Shown one piece after another: positions 1 through 9,555 of a stretch of 64,000 nucleotides of DNA. A model generated the notes under the pieces. It was not told the origin of the DNA, ran no database searches, and was given only the letters and a program-made list of their open reading frames with translations. The position numbers and the translations under genes were made by a program. The DNA comes from Sporosarcina jiandibaonis (GTDB lineage: Bacteria > Bacillota > Bacilli > Bacillales_A > Planococcaceae). Where the stretch lies: positions 1 through 64,000 of the forward strand of contig NZ_JAAOIY010000008.1 in the NCBI RefSeq assembly GCF_013184495.1. Direction: 5' to 3'. Numbering within the stretch: the first letter of the stretch is position 1; every line of letters starts with the position of its first letter.

Positions 1-156
1 TGCTGAAAGCATCTAAGCATGAAGCCCCCTTCAAGATGAGATTTCCCATTACGCAAGTAAGTAAGATCCCTCAGAGAAGATGAGGTTGATAGGTCCGGGG
101 TGTAAGTGCGGCGACGTACGTAGCTGACGGATACTAATTGATCGAGGACTTAACCT
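1..156 (+). rRNA. 23S ribosomal RNA, 3' end (5' part outside window)
   Basis: The first ~156 bases match the conserved 3' terminus of Bacillales 23S rRNA: the ACTAATTGATCGAGGACTTA segment at 135-154, just before the mature 3' end, is diagnostic. The gene enters from the left edge, so only the last part of domain VI is present. It is followed by an ~85 nt spacer and the 5S gene, the usual order of a Bacillus-type rrn operon. The exact 3' end is estimated by analogy. Confidence 0.95.
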
Positions 157-240
157 AATAAGTTAAAAGGGTTTGATTGACCCTGATTTGTGAACATTAT
201 CATTCGTTTTATCCAGTTTTGAGCGAACAAGCTCAGGAAG

Positions 241-356
241 TCTGGTGGCGATAGCGAAGAGGTCACACCCGTTCCCATACCGAACACGGAAGTTAAGCTC
301 TTCAGCGCCGATGGTAGTTGGGGGCTTCCCCCTGCAAGAGTAGGACGTTGCCAGGC
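241..356 (+). rRNA. rrf: 5S ribosomal RNA
   Basis: A complete 5S rRNA. It contains the conserved CCGAACACGGAAGTTAAGC core at 280-298, and its ends pair (CTGGTGGC at 242 with GCCAG near 350) to form the terminal helix. Length of ~116 nt is normal. No tRNA gene follows, so this is the end of the rrn operon. Confidence 0.97.
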
Positions 357-365
357 ACTTAAAGA

Positions 366-394
366 GTCATTACCACATGGTAGTGGCTTTTTTT
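366..394 (+). terminator. rrn operon terminator
   Basis: Stem CATTACCA (368-375) pairs with TGGTAGTG (378-385), extended by one or two outer pairs, and is followed by seven T. Lies ten bases after 5S, as expected for the rrn operon terminator. Confidence 0.85.
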
Positions 395-498
395 GTTTAT
401 ACATAAGAAAAACCGAAGGCTGTATTAATGTCAATCGCAGTTGAGGATGTTGTGAATTCATACCAAGACACCTCGCGGAAGCAGCAAGACATTAAAAG

Positions 499-524
499 CC
501 ATTGCCAATGAGGTAGTGGTTTTT
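499..524 (+). terminator. second hairpin terminator before yebE
   Basis: CCATTGCC (499-506) and GGTAGTGG (512-519) pair over 8 bp with G-U pairs, followed by T5. It resembles the rrn terminator in sequence and may be a back-up terminator or a short duplicated hairpin. Confidence 0.5.
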
Positions 525-581
525 CATTTTTAAAAAGTGTTGGGATAAGGTTTTGTTTATTTCTAGAAAGGGGTGGTCGTA

Positions 582-1109
582 TTGTTAATGGTATTAATTA
601 TTTTTGCTATTAACATCGTTTACGTGACATTTTTCACGGTTCGAATGATTTTAACGTTAAAAGGGTATAGGTATATTGCGGCTGGTGTCAGTATGATTGA
701 AATTGTTATCTATGTAGTTGGTCTTGGACTTGTGCTAGATAATCTGAATGAAATTCAAAACTTGGTCGCTTACGCAGTCGGATATGGTTGCGGAGTTATT
801 ATTGGCACGAAAATAGAGGAGAAAATGGCTTTAGGCTATATAACCGTAAATGTGATCACAGCTGATGAGGATAAGTTACTACCAAAATTGCTGAGAGACC
901 AAGGTTATGGTGTAACGGACTGGTCAGCAAATGGCATGGAAGGAAATCGATCCGCGCTTCAAATACTGACTCCCCGAAAATATGAACTAAAACTTTATAC
1001 GACAATCAAAGAATTAGACCCAAAGGCATTTATAATTTCTTATGAACCAAAAGCGATTCATGGCGGGTTCTGGGTGAGGTCAATTAAGAGAGGTAATTTG
1101 TTTAAATGA
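582..1109 (+). CDS. yebE: UPF0316 membrane protein (YebE-like)
   Basis: About 175 aa. Two to three hydrophobic segments fill residues 1-75, followed by a soluble C-terminal domain (the DUF2179-type domain of the UPF0316 family). Function is unknown. The family protein YebE sits beside yebG and upstream of purE in B. subtilis, exactly as here. The frame is open from GTG 573, but the ribosome-binding site GAAAGGGGTGG (566-576) overlaps that codon, so TTG 582 is the better start. Its end overlaps yebG by 4 bp, so the two are translationally coupled. Confidence 0.85.
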   Translation: MLMVLIIFAINIVYVTFFTVRMILTLKGYRYIAAGVSMIEIVIYVVGLGLVLDNLNEIQNLVAYAVGYGCGVIIGTKIEEKMALGYITVNVITADEDKLLPKLLRDQGYGVTDWSANGMEGNRSALQILTPRKYELKLYTTIKELDPKAFIISYEPKAIHGGFWVRSIKRGNLFK

Positions 1110-1291
1110 AACAAAAGAAAACGATTTGGTTCGGGGTTGCTGAAAACGAAACTATCGATGAGTGTTTGAAGAGGATGGAACGGGAAGGCTATCAGGTAGC
1201 CGGGAAAAAAGAGGAGCCGATTTTTTCAGATATTGACGGAGAAATTGTCCCGATTCGTCAAATAATCAAGTTCAAAGGTACTTTGAAGTAA
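1106..1291 (+). CDS. yebG: NETI motif-containing small protein (YebG-like)
   Basis: 61 aa. The sequence has the NETI signature itself (Asn-Glu-Thr-Ile at residues 14-17), the hallmark of a short Bacillales family of unknown function. ATG overlaps the TGA of yebE. The family always lies between yebE and purE in related genomes, so identity is supported by both motif and context. No catalytic motif is visible. Confidence 0.88.
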   Translation: MKQKKTIWFGVAENETIDECLKRMEREGYQVAGKKEEPIFSDIDGEIVPIRQIIKFKGTLK

Positions 1292-1336
1292 AAAAGCCGA
1301 ACGATAATTTTTGATGTCGCTTAAATGTTCGCTTTT
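1291..1336 (+). promoter_or_regulatory. PurBox pair (PurR operator) upstream of purE
   Basis: CCGAACGAT at 1297-1305 and an inverted copy, AATGTTCGC at 1324-1332, are separated by 18 nt. The B. subtilis PurR operator is two inverted PurBoxes with a CGAA core spaced 16-17 nt and lying about 45-80 bp upstream of the start site. Here the boxes are at roughly -78 and -45 relative to the predicted start, just upstream of the -35 box. Binding is inferred from this match. Confidence 0.72.
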
Positions 1337-1339
1337 ACG

Positions 1340-1368
1340 TTGACGAATGGCATGTTTATTGATAAAAT
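1340..1368 (+). promoter_or_regulatory. Sigma-A promoter of the pur operon
   Basis: TTGACG (1340-1345), 17-bp spacer, TAAAAT (1363-1368). Transcription would start near 1375, so the leader includes the purine aptamer and the terminator before purE. Confidence 0.82.
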
Positions 1369-1386
1369 AAGTAATGTAATTCAGAA

Positions 1387-1456
1387 TCCCCATATAAACT
1401 GAAGAATTGGCTTCAGTGTTTCTACCGTGACACCTTAATGTCTGGACTATGCGGGA
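1387..1456 (+). ncRNA. Guanine-class purine riboswitch aptamer in the purE leader
   Basis: Three-way junction of the purine riboswitch. P1 is TCCCCATA (1387-1394) with TATGCGGGA (1448-1456). P2 is ACTGAAG/CTTCAGT, perfectly paired. J2/3 is GTTTCTACC, P3 has loop ACCTTAAT, and J3/1 is GGACTATG. The C in GACTA is the residue that selects guanine or hypoxanthine; adenine aptamers have U there. Loop L2 reads AATTGG, six bases instead of the usual seven, but keeps the GG that pairs with CC in L3. CGCATA at 1522-1527 can pair with the TATGCG of the P1 3' strand, a possible antiterminator. Confidence 0.88.
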
Positions 1457-1535
1457 AAGCGACTTTTTAGGAAATGATAGCGAAAGGTGTGTGTCCTTAG
1501 GAATGAGCACAGTCATCTTAACGCATATTATATAT

Positions 1536-1592
1536 CCTCGAATGATCTGCTTTTCATGTTCAGTGGAAAGTAGTTTATTCGAGGTTTTTTTT
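1536..1592 (+). terminator. Leader terminator controlled by the purine riboswitch
   Basis: CCTCGAAT (1536-1543) pairs perfectly with ATTCGAGG (1577-1584). An inner stem CTGCTTTTC/GAAAGTAG extends it, and T8 follows. It lies between the aptamer and purE, so it is the likely expression platform (transcription attenuation when purine is bound). Confidence 0.85.
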
Positions 1593-1651
1593 GATTTTAA
1601 AAACACCTGATAGTAAATAATGAACTTTTATCTTAAAGGAGCGGAATAATT

Positions 1652-2140
1652 GTGGCGCCGAAAATCGGAGTTATTATGGGAAGTAAAAGTGATTGGGAAA
1701 CAATGAGACATGCGTGCGAAGTTTTGGACGAGCTTGAAGTTTCTTATGAAAAGAAAGTTGTTTCAGCGCACAGAACACCGGATTACATGTTTGAATATGC
1801 TGAGCAAGCCGAGAAACACGGATTATCAGTAATTATTGCTGGTGCTGGCGGAGCGGCTCATTTACCAGGTATGGTTGCTTCTAAAACTTTATTGCCGGTA
1901 ATTGGTGTTCCAATTCAGTCGCAAGCCCTTAATGGCATGGATTCTTTGCTTTCAATTGTTCAAATGCCGGGCGGTGTTCCGGTCGCGACAGTTTCCATTG
2001 GGAAAGCAGGAGCTACAAACGCCGGACTTCTAGCCGCTCAAATGCTTGGGATTACAGATAAAGATTTAATGAATCGGATAAATGAACGTCGGTTGAAAAT
2101 GAAGGAAATGGCACTAGAAAGCAGTGGTGATTTAGTTTGA
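1652..2140 (+). CDS. purE: 5-(carboxyamino)imidazole ribonucleotide mutase
   Basis: Class I PurE, 162 aa. It converts N5-CAIR to CAIR in cytosolic de novo purine synthesis. Family motifs are intact: MGSKSDW near residue 10 (ribonucleotide phosphate), SAHRTP near 42 and [11 protein letters not shown] near 72 carrying the two active-site His. The start is GTG 1652, with AAAGGAGCGG ending 8 nt upstream. It is the first gene of the pur operon, behind the riboswitch and terminator, and overlaps purK by 4 bp. Confidence 0.97.
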   Translation: MAPKIGVIMGSKSDWETMRHACEVLDELEVSYEKKVVSAHRTPDYMFEYAEQAEKHGLSVIIAGAGGAAHLPGMVASKTLLPVIGVPIQSQALNGMDSLLSIVQMPGGVPVATVSIGKAGATNAGLLAAQMLGITDKDLMNRINERRLKMKEMALESSGDLV

Positions 2141-3258
2141 AGGTGATCTATCCCGGAAAGGTTATAGGAATTATAGGCGGTGGACAGCTTGGCCGCATGA
2201 TGGGAGTAGCCGCAAAAGAGGCCGGATTCAAAATTGCGGTATTGGATCCAACTGAGGATTCCCCTTGCGGACAAATCGCGGATATTCGAATAGTTGCTCC
2301 GTATAATGATGAAGCAGCTTTAAAGGAACTTGCAGAGGTTAGCGATGTTATCACGTACGAATTTGAGAATATCGATTATGAAGGCTTGAAAACATTATGC
2401 GAGACGGCATATGTTCCACAAGGATCTGAACTTGTTCGAATTACGCAAAACCGCATGAACGAAAAAGCCGAAATAACTGCATCGGGTGCTCCCGTTGCCG
2501 ACTATATTACGGCTGAAACCTTTGAAGAACTGAAAAGTAAAATTGATAATGTAGGTTTTCCTTGCATTGTAAAAACTGCATTCGGCGGCTATGACGGAAA
2601 AGGACAAGTTAAATTAGATTCACTAGAAGATTTAGATGAAGCAGAGGCTTTATTTAAAAATTCACCTTGTATAGCAGAAGCATTTGTTCCTTTTGAAAAA
2701 GAAATCTCTGTTATTATCCAGCGAAATGCTGCTGGTGAATCTTATTGCTTGCCCATTTCGGAAAATATCCATAAGAATCATATACTGCACGAATCGATTG
2801 TACCGGCGCGGGTAGAGGAAAATGTTTTGGTGAAAGCTGAAGAAGCGGCAACTAAAATTGCAAATCATTTGGAACTTGTCGGTACGCTAGCAGTAGAAAT
2901 GTTCGTGCTCAATGATGGTGATATCGTGATTAATGAACTTGCCCCGAGACCGCATAATTCGGGACATTATTCAATTGAGGCATGTAATATTTCACAGTTT
3001 CACCAGCATATTCGTGCGATTTGCGGTTGGCCGCTTCGAAAACCAAAGCTTTGGGCACCGTGTATTATGGTTAATGTACTTGGAGAGCATGTCGAAGCTT
3101 TAAACGAAGCATTTCAAAAGTATCCCGATTGGTCAATCCATTTATATGGCAAAGCAGAAGCGAAACTGCAACGTAAAATGGGGCATATCACCATTATGAC
3201 GGAGAGCATTGAGTCGACATTAAATGAAATTGATTCGACAGGTATTTGGTCAGACTAA
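2137..3258 (+). CDS. purK: 5-(carboxyamino)imidazole ribonucleotide synthase
   Basis: 373 aa ATP-grasp enzyme that makes N5-CAIR from AIR, ATP and bicarbonate. N-terminal [11 protein letters not shown] dinucleotide-type loop, [11 protein letters not shown]-grasp loop near residue 150, EKEISVI near 190, and [13 protein letters not shown] near 270 (Mg-ATP ligands) are present. Start is TTG 2137 overlapping the purE stop. The 3' end is intact. What follows is unusual: only 71 nt separate it from purS, whereas purB and purC normally lie here. Confidence 0.96.
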   Translation: MKVIYPGKVIGIIGGGQLGRMMGVAAKEAGFKIAVLDPTEDSPCGQIADIRIVAPYNDEAALKELAEVSDVITYEFENIDYEGLKTLCETAYVPQGSELVRITQNRMNEKAEITASGAPVADYITAETFEELKSKIDNVGFPCIVKTAFGGYDGKGQVKLDSLEDLDEAEALFKNSPCIAEAFVPFEKEISVIIQRNAAGESYCLPISENIHKNHILHESIVPARVEENVLVKAEEAATKIANHLELVGTLAVEMFVLNDGDIVINELAPRPHNSGHYSIEACNISQFHQHIRAICGWPLRKPKLWAPCIMVNVLGEHVEALNEAFQKYPDWSIHLYGKAEAKLQRKMGHITIMTESIESTLNEIDSTGIWSD

Positions 3259-3329
3259 ACAAAGAAATTTTCTAATTCACACGGCATTCATTAATTGAAG
3301 AAATGAAACTTCATTCAGGAGGAACTAAC

Positions 3330-3575
3330 ATGACAAAAGTAAACGTATATGTGACACTTCGTGAAAGTGTTGTTGATCCACAAGGAATTGCTACAACAGA
3401 CGCACTAAAAAATATGGGCTTTGCTGAAGTGACGAGTGTTCGAATCGGGAAGTTAATTGAACTTGAGATTGATGAAACGACAACTGATATTGATGCGCGT
3501 GTGAAAGAGATGTGCGACAAGCTTCTTATTAATAAAGTGATTGAAGACTACCGTTATGAAATCGAGGAGGCTTGA
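3330..3575 (+). CDS. purS: Phosphoribosylformylglycinamidine synthase subunit PurS
   Basis: 81 aa, the usual PurS length. PurS bridges PurQ and PurL in the three-part FGAM synthetase. The start ATG 3330 is chosen because CAGGAGG ends 7 nt upstream; an in-frame upstream ATG at 3303 lacks a site. The VTLRESVVDPQG opening and the KLIELEI middle strand are typical. It is separated from purQ by a short gap with the ribosome site inside the purS end. Confidence 0.95.
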   Translation: MTKVNVYVTLRESVVDPQGIATTDALKNMGFAEVTSVRIGKLIELEIDETTTDIDARVKEMCDKLLINKVIEDYRYEIEEA

Positions 3576-3580
3576 ATCCG

Positions 3581-4267
3581 ATGAAGTTTGCTATTCTTGT
3601 TTTTCCAGGTTCAAGTTGCGATGTAGATATGCACCATGCGATCAATGAAGTGCTTGGTGAAAAAGCGGATTATGTTTGGCATACTGAGGCTAATTTAGAA
3701 GACTTTGATGCGGTGATCATACCAAGCGGATCGTCTTATGGGGATTATCTTCGCCCGGGTGCACTGGCTAAAGGTTCTCCAGCAGTGGAAAGCTTGATCT
3801 CATTTGTCGAATCTAAGAAGCCTGTATTAGGTGTTGGTAACGGTTTTCAAATTTTAACGGAATTACATCTGTTGCCGGGTGCTTTTCTTCAAAATAAAGA
3901 ATTGCTTTTTAAATCGGGCAATGCAAAGTTGAAAGTTGAAAATGCGGATTCCATCTTTACTTCTGAATATGACGAAGGACAAGAAATTACGATTCCATTT
4001 GCGCAAGCATACGGAAATTATTACGTCGATAAAACGACGTTAGCTGAGTTAAATGAAAATGGACAAATCACATTTACCTATAAAGACGAAAACGATAATG
4101 GCAGTACTGAAAAAATCGCGGGTGTTTTGAATGAATATGGAAACGTGCTAGGAATATTGCCGTTACCTGAACGTGCGATCGAAGAGCTTATCGGTGGTAC
4201 CGATGGATTGCCTCTATTCAAGTCAATTTTGAAAAGGTGGAATGAAAACAATGTCAACCAATCATGA
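3581..4267 (+). CDS. purQ: PurQ-like FGAM synthetase subunit with a lost glutaminase active site
   Basis: 228 aa, full-length and collinear with PurQ, the class I glutaminase that feeds ammonia to PurL. The catalytic residues are gone. The nucleophile elbow reads GVGNGFQIL, with Gly86 where the family has Cys (codon GGT). The His-Glu element reads LPLPERA, with Leu195 in place of His; Glu197 remains. The oxyanion segment is [12 protein letters not shown] instead of the usual GGFSYGDYLRCG, and the usual AHGEGN segment reads AQAYGN. The frame is intact with a good ribosome site (GAGGAGG, 10 nt before ATG 3581). It should not hydrolyse glutamine; it may still act structurally in the complex. Confidence 0.93.
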   Translation: MKFAILVFPGSSCDVDMHHAINEVLGEKADYVWHTEANLEDFDAVIIPSGSSYGDYLRPGALAKGSPAVESLISFVESKKPVLGVGNGFQILTELHLLPGAFLQNKELLFKSGNAKLKVENADSIFTSEYDEGQEITIPFAQAYGNYYVDKTTLAELNENGQITFTYKDENDNGSTEKIAGVLNEYGNVLGILPLPERAIEELIGGTDGLPLFKSILKRWNENNVNQS

Positions 4268-6479
4268 ACCAAGCGCAGAGCAAATTCAAGATGAGAAATT
4301 GTACCGTCAAATGGGAATGACTGATGAAGAATTCGAACTTGCGGTAAAAAGCATGGGTCGCTTACCAAACTATACAGAAACAGGATTGTTTTCGGCTCTT
4401 TGGTCCGAACACTGTTCATATAAAAGCTCGAAACCGATTTTGAAAAAGTTTCCGACTAGTGGCGAACGTGTTCTTCAAGGTCCTGGTGAAGGTGCGGGGA
4501 TTGTTGACATCGGCGATAACCAAGCAGCAGTTTTCAAAATGGAATCACATAACTCGCCATCCGCTATTGAACCGTTTATCGGTGCAGCGACAGGCGCGGG
4601 CGGGGTTCTTCGCGATGTATTTTCAATGGGTGCACGCCCAGTAGCACTTGTCAATTCGCTTCGTCTTGGGGATTTGACAGAGGAGCGAGACCGTTTCTTA
4701 TTCAAAGAAGCAGTTGCGGGTATTGCTAGTTACGGAAACGGAATTGGAATTCCAACAATTGCGGGTGAAGTGCAATTCGATAATTGCTATTCGAAGCGTC
4801 CACTCGTAAATGCGATGGCAGTTGGGTTGCTTAATCATGAAGATATTCAAAAAGGTGTTGCTGCGGGTGTTGGTAATACTGTCATGTATGCTGGCGCTAA
4901 AACAGGACGCGATGGCATACATGGAGCAACGATGTCCTCTTCTGAATTAACAGTTGAAGAAGATGGTGAGTTGCCAGTCATGCAAGCCGGCGATCCGTTT
5001 CTTGAAAAACTTGTGATGGATGCATGTCTTGAACTTGTAAAATCAGATGCGCTTATTGGGATACAAGATATGGGTGCGGCTGGACTTTCATCTGCATCTG
5101 CTGAAATGGCATCAAGTGCCGGATACGGCGTTGAAATGAATTTGGATCTAGTGCCGCAACGTGAAGAGGGAATGACTGCATATGAAATGATGCTTTCAGA
5201 ATCTCAAGAACGTATGTTAATCGTCGTGAAAAAAGGTCGCGAACAAGAAGTAACCGATCTTTTTGCAAAATACGGCGTTGAAGCAGTTTCAATTGGAAAA
5301 GTAACGGATGATAAAATGCTCCGTTTACTCCATAAAGGTGAAGTAGTGGCGGAAGTATCAGCAGATGCACTTGCTGAAGATGCGCCGGTTTATTATAAAG
5401 AATCAGCGGAACCAGATTACTTTAAAGAATTTCAAGCAATGGAAATGTCTGAACCAGTTGTTGAAGATTTAAGCGAAACATTAAAAGCACTTTTACAACG
5501 TCCAACAATCGCGTCGAAGGAATGGGTATATAACCAATTTGATACGCATGTTCGCCGAAATACAGTTGTCGCGCCAGGTTCATCCGCGGGTGTAATCCGT
5601 GTCGAGGGCACGAACAAAGGGTTGGCAATGACTTCTGATTGCAACTCGCGTTATGTTTATCTGGATCCGGAAACAGGTGGGAAAATTGCGGTTGCGGAAG
5701 CGGCAAGAAACATTATTTGTTCGGGCGCTGAACCGATTGCGATTACGGACTGCTTGAACTTCGGAAATCCGGATAAGCCAGAAGTGTTCTGGCAGTTTGA
5801 GAAATCAGCGGCCGGGATTTCAGAGGCATGCATCAAGTTAAATGCGCCAGTGATTAGCGGTAACGTTTCGATGTCGAATGAAGTGAACGGTGTAGCAATT
5901 TATCCGACGCCGACAATCGGGATGGTTGGATTGGTTCACGATTTATCTCACGTTACGACAACTGAATTTAAAAATGCTGATGATGTTATCTATTTGATTG
6001 GTGAAACAAAGCTTGATTTTGGTGGCAGCGAACTACAGCAAATGCAAGAGGGCAAGATTTCTGGACAAGCTCCTTCCATTGATTTAGACGTAGAAGCTTC
6101 TAGACAAAAAGAACTTCTTACTGCAATACAAAATAACCTTGTTGAATCAGCAACTGACTTGTCAGAAGGCGGATTTGCGGTTGCGCTTTGTGAAAAAGCA
6201 TTTGGCGCTAATGGACTTGGTGCAAATGTGACTATTTCCGGGTCAGCAGTCACTGCTTTGTTCAGTGAATCGCAATCGCGTTATCTTGTTTCGGTTAAGA
6301 AAGAAAATGCTGAAGCTTTTGAAGCTGCTGTAAAAGATGCGATGAAAGTTGGCGTAGTTACTGATACTGATCGAATTGTTGTTAACGGTGAAGACACGGT
6401 ATTAATCGACGGAACGGTTGAAGAGTTCCGTTCTGCTTGGAGAGGGGCAATTCAATGCTTGCTGAACTCAGAGGCTTAA
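4251..6479 (+). CDS. purL: Phosphoribosylformylglycinamidine synthase subunit PurL
   Basis: 742 aa, the length of the small-form PurL that works with PurS and PurQ. It uses ATP and ammonia to turn FGAR into FGAM. ATG 4251 is preferred over ATG 4242, since AAGGTGG ends only 2 nt before the latter. Typical blocks include SEHCSYK near residue 53, GPGEGAG near 78 and IQDMGAAGL. Odd positions: the nearly invariant ESHNHPS reads ESHNSPS (Ser102), YGNCIG reads YGNGIG, and GNVSLYNE reads GNVSMSNE. Overlaps purQ by 17 bp and purF by 25 bp. Confidence 0.94.
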   Translation: MSTNHEPSAEQIQDEKLYRQMGMTDEEFELAVKSMGRLPNYTETGLFSALWSEHCSYKSSKPILKKFPTSGERVLQGPGEGAGIVDIGDNQAAVFKMESHNSPSAIEPFIGAATGAGGVLRDVFSMGARPVALVNSLRLGDLTEERDRFLFKEAVAGIASYGNGIGIPTIAGEVQFDNCYSKRPLVNAMAVGLLNHEDIQKGVAAGVGNTVMYAGAKTGRDGIHGATMSSSELTVEEDGELPVMQAGDPFLEKLVMDACLELVKSDALIGIQDMGAAGLSSASAEMASSAGYGVEMNLDLVPQREEGMTAYEMMLSESQERMLIVVKKGREQEVTDLFAKYGVEAVSIGKVTDDKMLRLLHKGEVVAEVSADALAEDAPVYYKESAEPDYFKEFQAMEMSEPVVEDLSETLKALLQRPTIASKEWVYNQFDTHVRRNTVVAPGSSAGVIRVEGTNKGLAMTSDCNSRYVYLDPETGGKIAVAEAARNIICSGAEPIAITDCLNFGNPDKPEVFWQFEKSAAGISEACIKLNAPVISGNVSMSNEVNGVAIYPTPTIGMVGLVHDLSHVTTTEFKNADDVIYLIGETKLDFGGSELQQMQEGKISGQAPSIDLDVEASRQKELLTAIQNNLVESATDLSEGGFAVALCEKAFGANGLGANVTISGSAVTALFSESQSRYLVSVKKENAEAFEAAVKDAMKVGVVTDTDRIVVNGEDTVLIDGTVEEFRSAWRGAIQCLLNSEA

Positions 6480-7879
6480 ACGAAGAGTGCGGCGTGTTTG
6501 GAATTTGGGGTCATGAGGATGCGGCGCAGATCAGTTATTATGGTCTGCACGCATTGCAACATCGTGGTCAAGAAGGCGCTGGTATCGTTACGAAGGATAG
6601 CAAAGGACTTCATGTGCATAAAGGCGAAGGTCTGGTGAATGAAGTGTTTTCCGGCGATGAAATAAACAGCTTGACGGGAAACGCTGCAATTGGACAAGTG
6701 CGTTATTCGTCAGAGAATGGTCGTGGCATTGAAAATGTTCAACCGCTCGTTTTTCGTTCAACGACGGGAAGTCTCTCGGTCGCGCATAACGGCAACATCG
6801 TAAATGCAGCAGAACTTCGGGAGCATCTTGAGCGACAAGGCAGTATTTTTCAGACGAATTCGGATACCGAGGTGCTTGCCCATTTAATTAAAAGAAGTAA
6901 TGGGACACCTAGACAGCGCGACCGCGTGAAAAAAGCATTGTCGATGCTTAGAGGCGCTTTTGCGTTTGTCATTTTAACAGAAGACGGTTTACTGATTGCG
7001 CAGGATCCAAACGGTCTTCGCCCATTATCCTTGGGGAAAATGGGGGATGCGTGGGTTGTGGCATCGGAAACATGCGCATTCGATATTATCGGTGCCCAAA
7101 GCGTGCGTTCGGTTGAACCGGGCGAATTAATCATTATTAATGACCAAGGTCTTCATTCAGAACGGTTTGCACCAGCTGCAGATTCTGCCATGTGCTCGAT
7201 GGAATATGTTTATTTTGCACGACCTGACTCGGACATCGACGGAATCAATATCCACTCGGCACGGAAGCGTTGCGGCAAGAGGCTGGCGCGTGAAGTGCAG
7301 ATTGAGGCGGATGTCGTCACTGGAGTTCCGGATTCAAGCATTTCAGCTGCAATCGGTTTTTCAGAAGAAAGCGGAATTCCATATGAACTAGGACTTATTA
7401 AAAGCCGTTACGTAGGGAGAACATTCATCCAACCTTCACAAGAATTACGTGAGCAAGGTGTCAAGATGAAATTATCTCCTGTGCGTCAAGTTGTGAATGG
7501 TAAACGGGTCGTCATGGTGGATGATTCGATTGTCCGCGGAACGACGTCTAAGCGGATTGTGAAAATGTTGAAAGAAGCAGGCGCGACAGAAGTGCATGTC
7601 GTCATTGCATCGCCTCCGCTTGTCAGTCCATGTTTTTACGGCGTTGATATTAGTACGGATTCTGAATTGATCGCGACAAATCGTTCTATTGAAGAAATTC
7701 GCGAATTAATTGAAGCGGATTCGCTGACATTTTTATCGCCGGAAGGCATGTTAGAGTCAATTGGGCGACCGGATAAAACGAAAAATTGCGGGCAATGTCT
7801 TGCGTGCTTTACAGGCGATTATCCGACGGAGATTTATGCGGATACAGTTATGCCACACGAAAAAGAAACTGTTAGATAG
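6455..7879 (+). CDS. purF: Amidophosphoribosyltransferase
   Basis: 474 aa, first committed enzyme of purine synthesis (PRPP plus glutamine to phosphoribosylamine). An 11-residue propeptide precedes Cys12, the N-terminal nucleophile after processing. The four Cys of the Bacillus-type 4Fe-4S cluster are seen in CSMEY, PCFYG and NCGQCLAC. The PRPP loop [12 protein letters not shown] is normal. The glutamine-binding segment, usually GHVRYATAGG, reads [10 protein letters not shown], although NGN and SDTEV are kept. ATG 6455 lies inside the purL end, with GGAGAGG upstream. Confidence 0.95.
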   Translation: MLAELRGLNEECGVFGIWGHEDAAQISYYGLHALQHRGQEGAGIVTKDSKGLHVHKGEGLVNEVFSGDEINSLTGNAAIGQVRYSSENGRGIENVQPLVFRSTTGSLSVAHNGNIVNAAELREHLERQGSIFQTNSDTEVLAHLIKRSNGTPRQRDRVKKALSMLRGAFAFVILTEDGLLIAQDPNGLRPLSLGKMGDAWVVASETCAFDIIGAQSVRSVEPGELIIINDQGLHSERFAPAADSAMCSMEYVYFARPDSDIDGINIHSARKRCGKRLAREVQIEADVVTGVPDSSISAAIGFSEESGIPYELGLIKSRYVGRTFIQPSQELREQGVKMKLSPVRQVVNGKRVVMVDDSIVRGTTSKRIVKMLKEAGATEVHVVIASPPLVSPCFYGVDISTDSELIATNRSIEEIRELIEADSLTFLSPEGMLESIGRPDKTKNCGQCLACFTGDYPTEIYADTVMPHEKETVR

Positions 7880-7890
7880 GGGGCTTTTCC

Positions 7891-8946
7891 ATGTCGAATG
7901 CTTATGAAAAAGCGGGAGTCAATATTGAAGCGGGTTATGAATCGGTTGAGCGTATGAAATCCCATGTTGCGCGCACGGTAAGAAAAGGAGTCGCAGGTAC
8001 TTTTGGCGGCTTCGGCGGAATGTTCGATTTGTCAGCACTTGATTATAAAGAGCCGGTATTGATCTCTGGAACTGACGGTGTTGGCACGAAATTGAAATTG
8101 GCTTTCATGGCTGATAAACATGACACGATCGGTGTCGATTGTGTCGCTATGTGTGTGAATGATATCGTCGCACAAGGTGCGGAACCGTTATATTTTCTTG
8201 ATTATATCGCGCTTGGAAAAGCAGTGCCTGAAAAAGTTGAAGCCATTGTAAAAGGAATCGCAGATGGATGCGTTCAGTCGGGAGCGGCGTTAATCGGCGG
8301 AGAAACAGCCGAGATGCCAGGACTTTACGACGTGAATGAATATGATCTTGCTGGTTTTGCAGTTGGCGCTTGTGAAAAGAGCGATGTTGTTACAGGCGAA
8401 AGAGTAGTTGAAGGCGATGTATTAGTAGGAATTGCTTCTAGCGGAATCCATTCGAACGGATTTTCACTTGTTCGTAAAATCGTTCTCGAGGATGAAGGCT
8501 ATGAAATTAATAGTTTGATCGCGGGGTATGAAGAGCTGGGAACAGTCGGGAATGCGCTTCTTGAGCCAACGAAAATCTATGCAAAGCCTGTATTAGCGAT
8601 GCATAAACAACTCGATATCCATTCAATGGGGCATATTACGGGTGGCGGTTTCTTTGAAAATTTGCCGCGCATGTTGCCGGATGGATTCGCAGCAGAAGTT
8701 GAACTCGGCTCATGGGAAGTCTTGCCAGTATTCAATATGCTAAAAGAAAAAGGTTCACTTTCGGATAAGGACCTATATAGCGTATTTAATATGGGGATTG
8801 GATTTGTCGTTGCTTTACCAGAAGAGGAAGCTGAGAAGGCGCTCCAAATTGCAGCTGAACATGGTGAAAAAGCGTTTAAGTTCGGTCGTGTGATTGCGGG
8901 AGAAGGCGTCGTGTTTAACGGCGAGCATGACGGGAGCCTGGCTTAA
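7891..8946 (+). CDS. purM: Phosphoribosylformylglycinamidine cyclo-ligase (AIR synthetase)
   Basis: 351 aa, closes FGAM to AIR using ATP. Motifs of the PurM/PurL superfamily are present: GGFGGMFDL near residue 40, GTDGVGTKL near 60, [13 protein letters not shown] near 92, [10 protein letters not shown] near 134 and [14 protein letters not shown] near 250. Start ATG 7891 has GATAGGGGG upstream. Its stop overlaps the purN start (TAATG), so translation is probably coupled. Confidence 0.96.
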   Translation: MSNAYEKAGVNIEAGYESVERMKSHVARTVRKGVAGTFGGFGGMFDLSALDYKEPVLISGTDGVGTKLKLAFMADKHDTIGVDCVAMCVNDIVAQGAEPLYFLDYIALGKAVPEKVEAIVKGIADGCVQSGAALIGGETAEMPGLYDVNEYDLAGFAVGACEKSDVVTGERVVEGDVLVGIASSGIHSNGFSLVRKIVLEDEGYEINSLIAGYEELGTVGNALLEPTKIYAKPVLAMHKQLDIHSMGHITGGGFFENLPRMLPDGFAAEVELGSWEVLPVFNMLKEKGSLSDKDLYSVFNMGIGFVVALPEEEAEKALQIAAEHGEKAFKFGRVIAGEGVVFNGEHDGSLA

Positions 8947-9515
8947 TGACACGGAAAACAAAAATTGCTGTATTCGCTTCCGGAAGCGGAAGTAATTTCG
9001 CAGCAATCGAAGAGGCATGCAGGAACGGCGAGTTAAATGCGGAAATTGCTCTAGTCGTGACAAATAAACCCGAGGCGTATGTAGTAGAACGCGCTGAAAT
9101 GGCCGGCATTCCAGTTGCTGCATTTCGTCCGAAAGATTACGAGTCTAGAGAATTCTACGAGGCAGCAATTCTAGAGTCGCTTCAAGAAGCAGGGGCGGAA
9201 TGGCTTGTACTTGCGGGCTATATGCGACTAGTCGGGCATACGCTTCTCGCTGCCTACCCATCGCGAATCGTCAATATTCATCCTTCGCTTCTACCGTCTT
9301 TTCCAGGAAAAGATGCGATTGGACAAGCAATCGAGCACGGCGTAAAAGTCACTGGAGTTACCGTTCATCTTGTCGATGAAGGAATGGATACGGGACCGAT
9401 ACTTGCGCAGTGCGCAGTTGATGTTGTAGACGGCGACGCTGAAAAGACGGCGGAGGCAATTCACGCTGTTGAACATTTCTTATATAAAGATACTTTGGCC
9501 CAACTATTTCACTGA
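8946..9515 (+). CDS. purN: Phosphoribosylglycinamide formyltransferase
   Basis: 189 aa, 10-formyl-THF-dependent GAR transformylase. FASGSGSNF near residue 10 binds the substrate phosphate. The catalytic Asn and His are seen in NIHPSLLPSFPG near 109, and the Asp in VDEGMDTGPI near 146. Start overlaps the purM stop by one base. Length is typical. Confidence 0.96.
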   Translation: MTRKTKIAVFASGSGSNFAAIEEACRNGELNAEIALVVTNKPEAYVVERAEMAGIPVAAFRPKDYESREFYEAAILESLQEAGAEWLVLAGYMRLVGHTLLAAYPSRIVNIHPSLLPSFPGKDAIGQAIEHGVKVTGVTVHLVDEGMDTGPILAQCAVDVVDGDAEKTAEAIHAVEHFLYKDTLAQLFH

Positions 9516-9555
9516 GTGGTAAACTACTAATTTTATAAAACGGAGGGTTTTATTC

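Noticed and set aside
1226-1606. 126-codon minus-strand frame in the purE leader
   Set aside because: It overlaps the end of yebG, the PurBoxes, the promoter, the purine aptamer and the terminator, and lacks family features.
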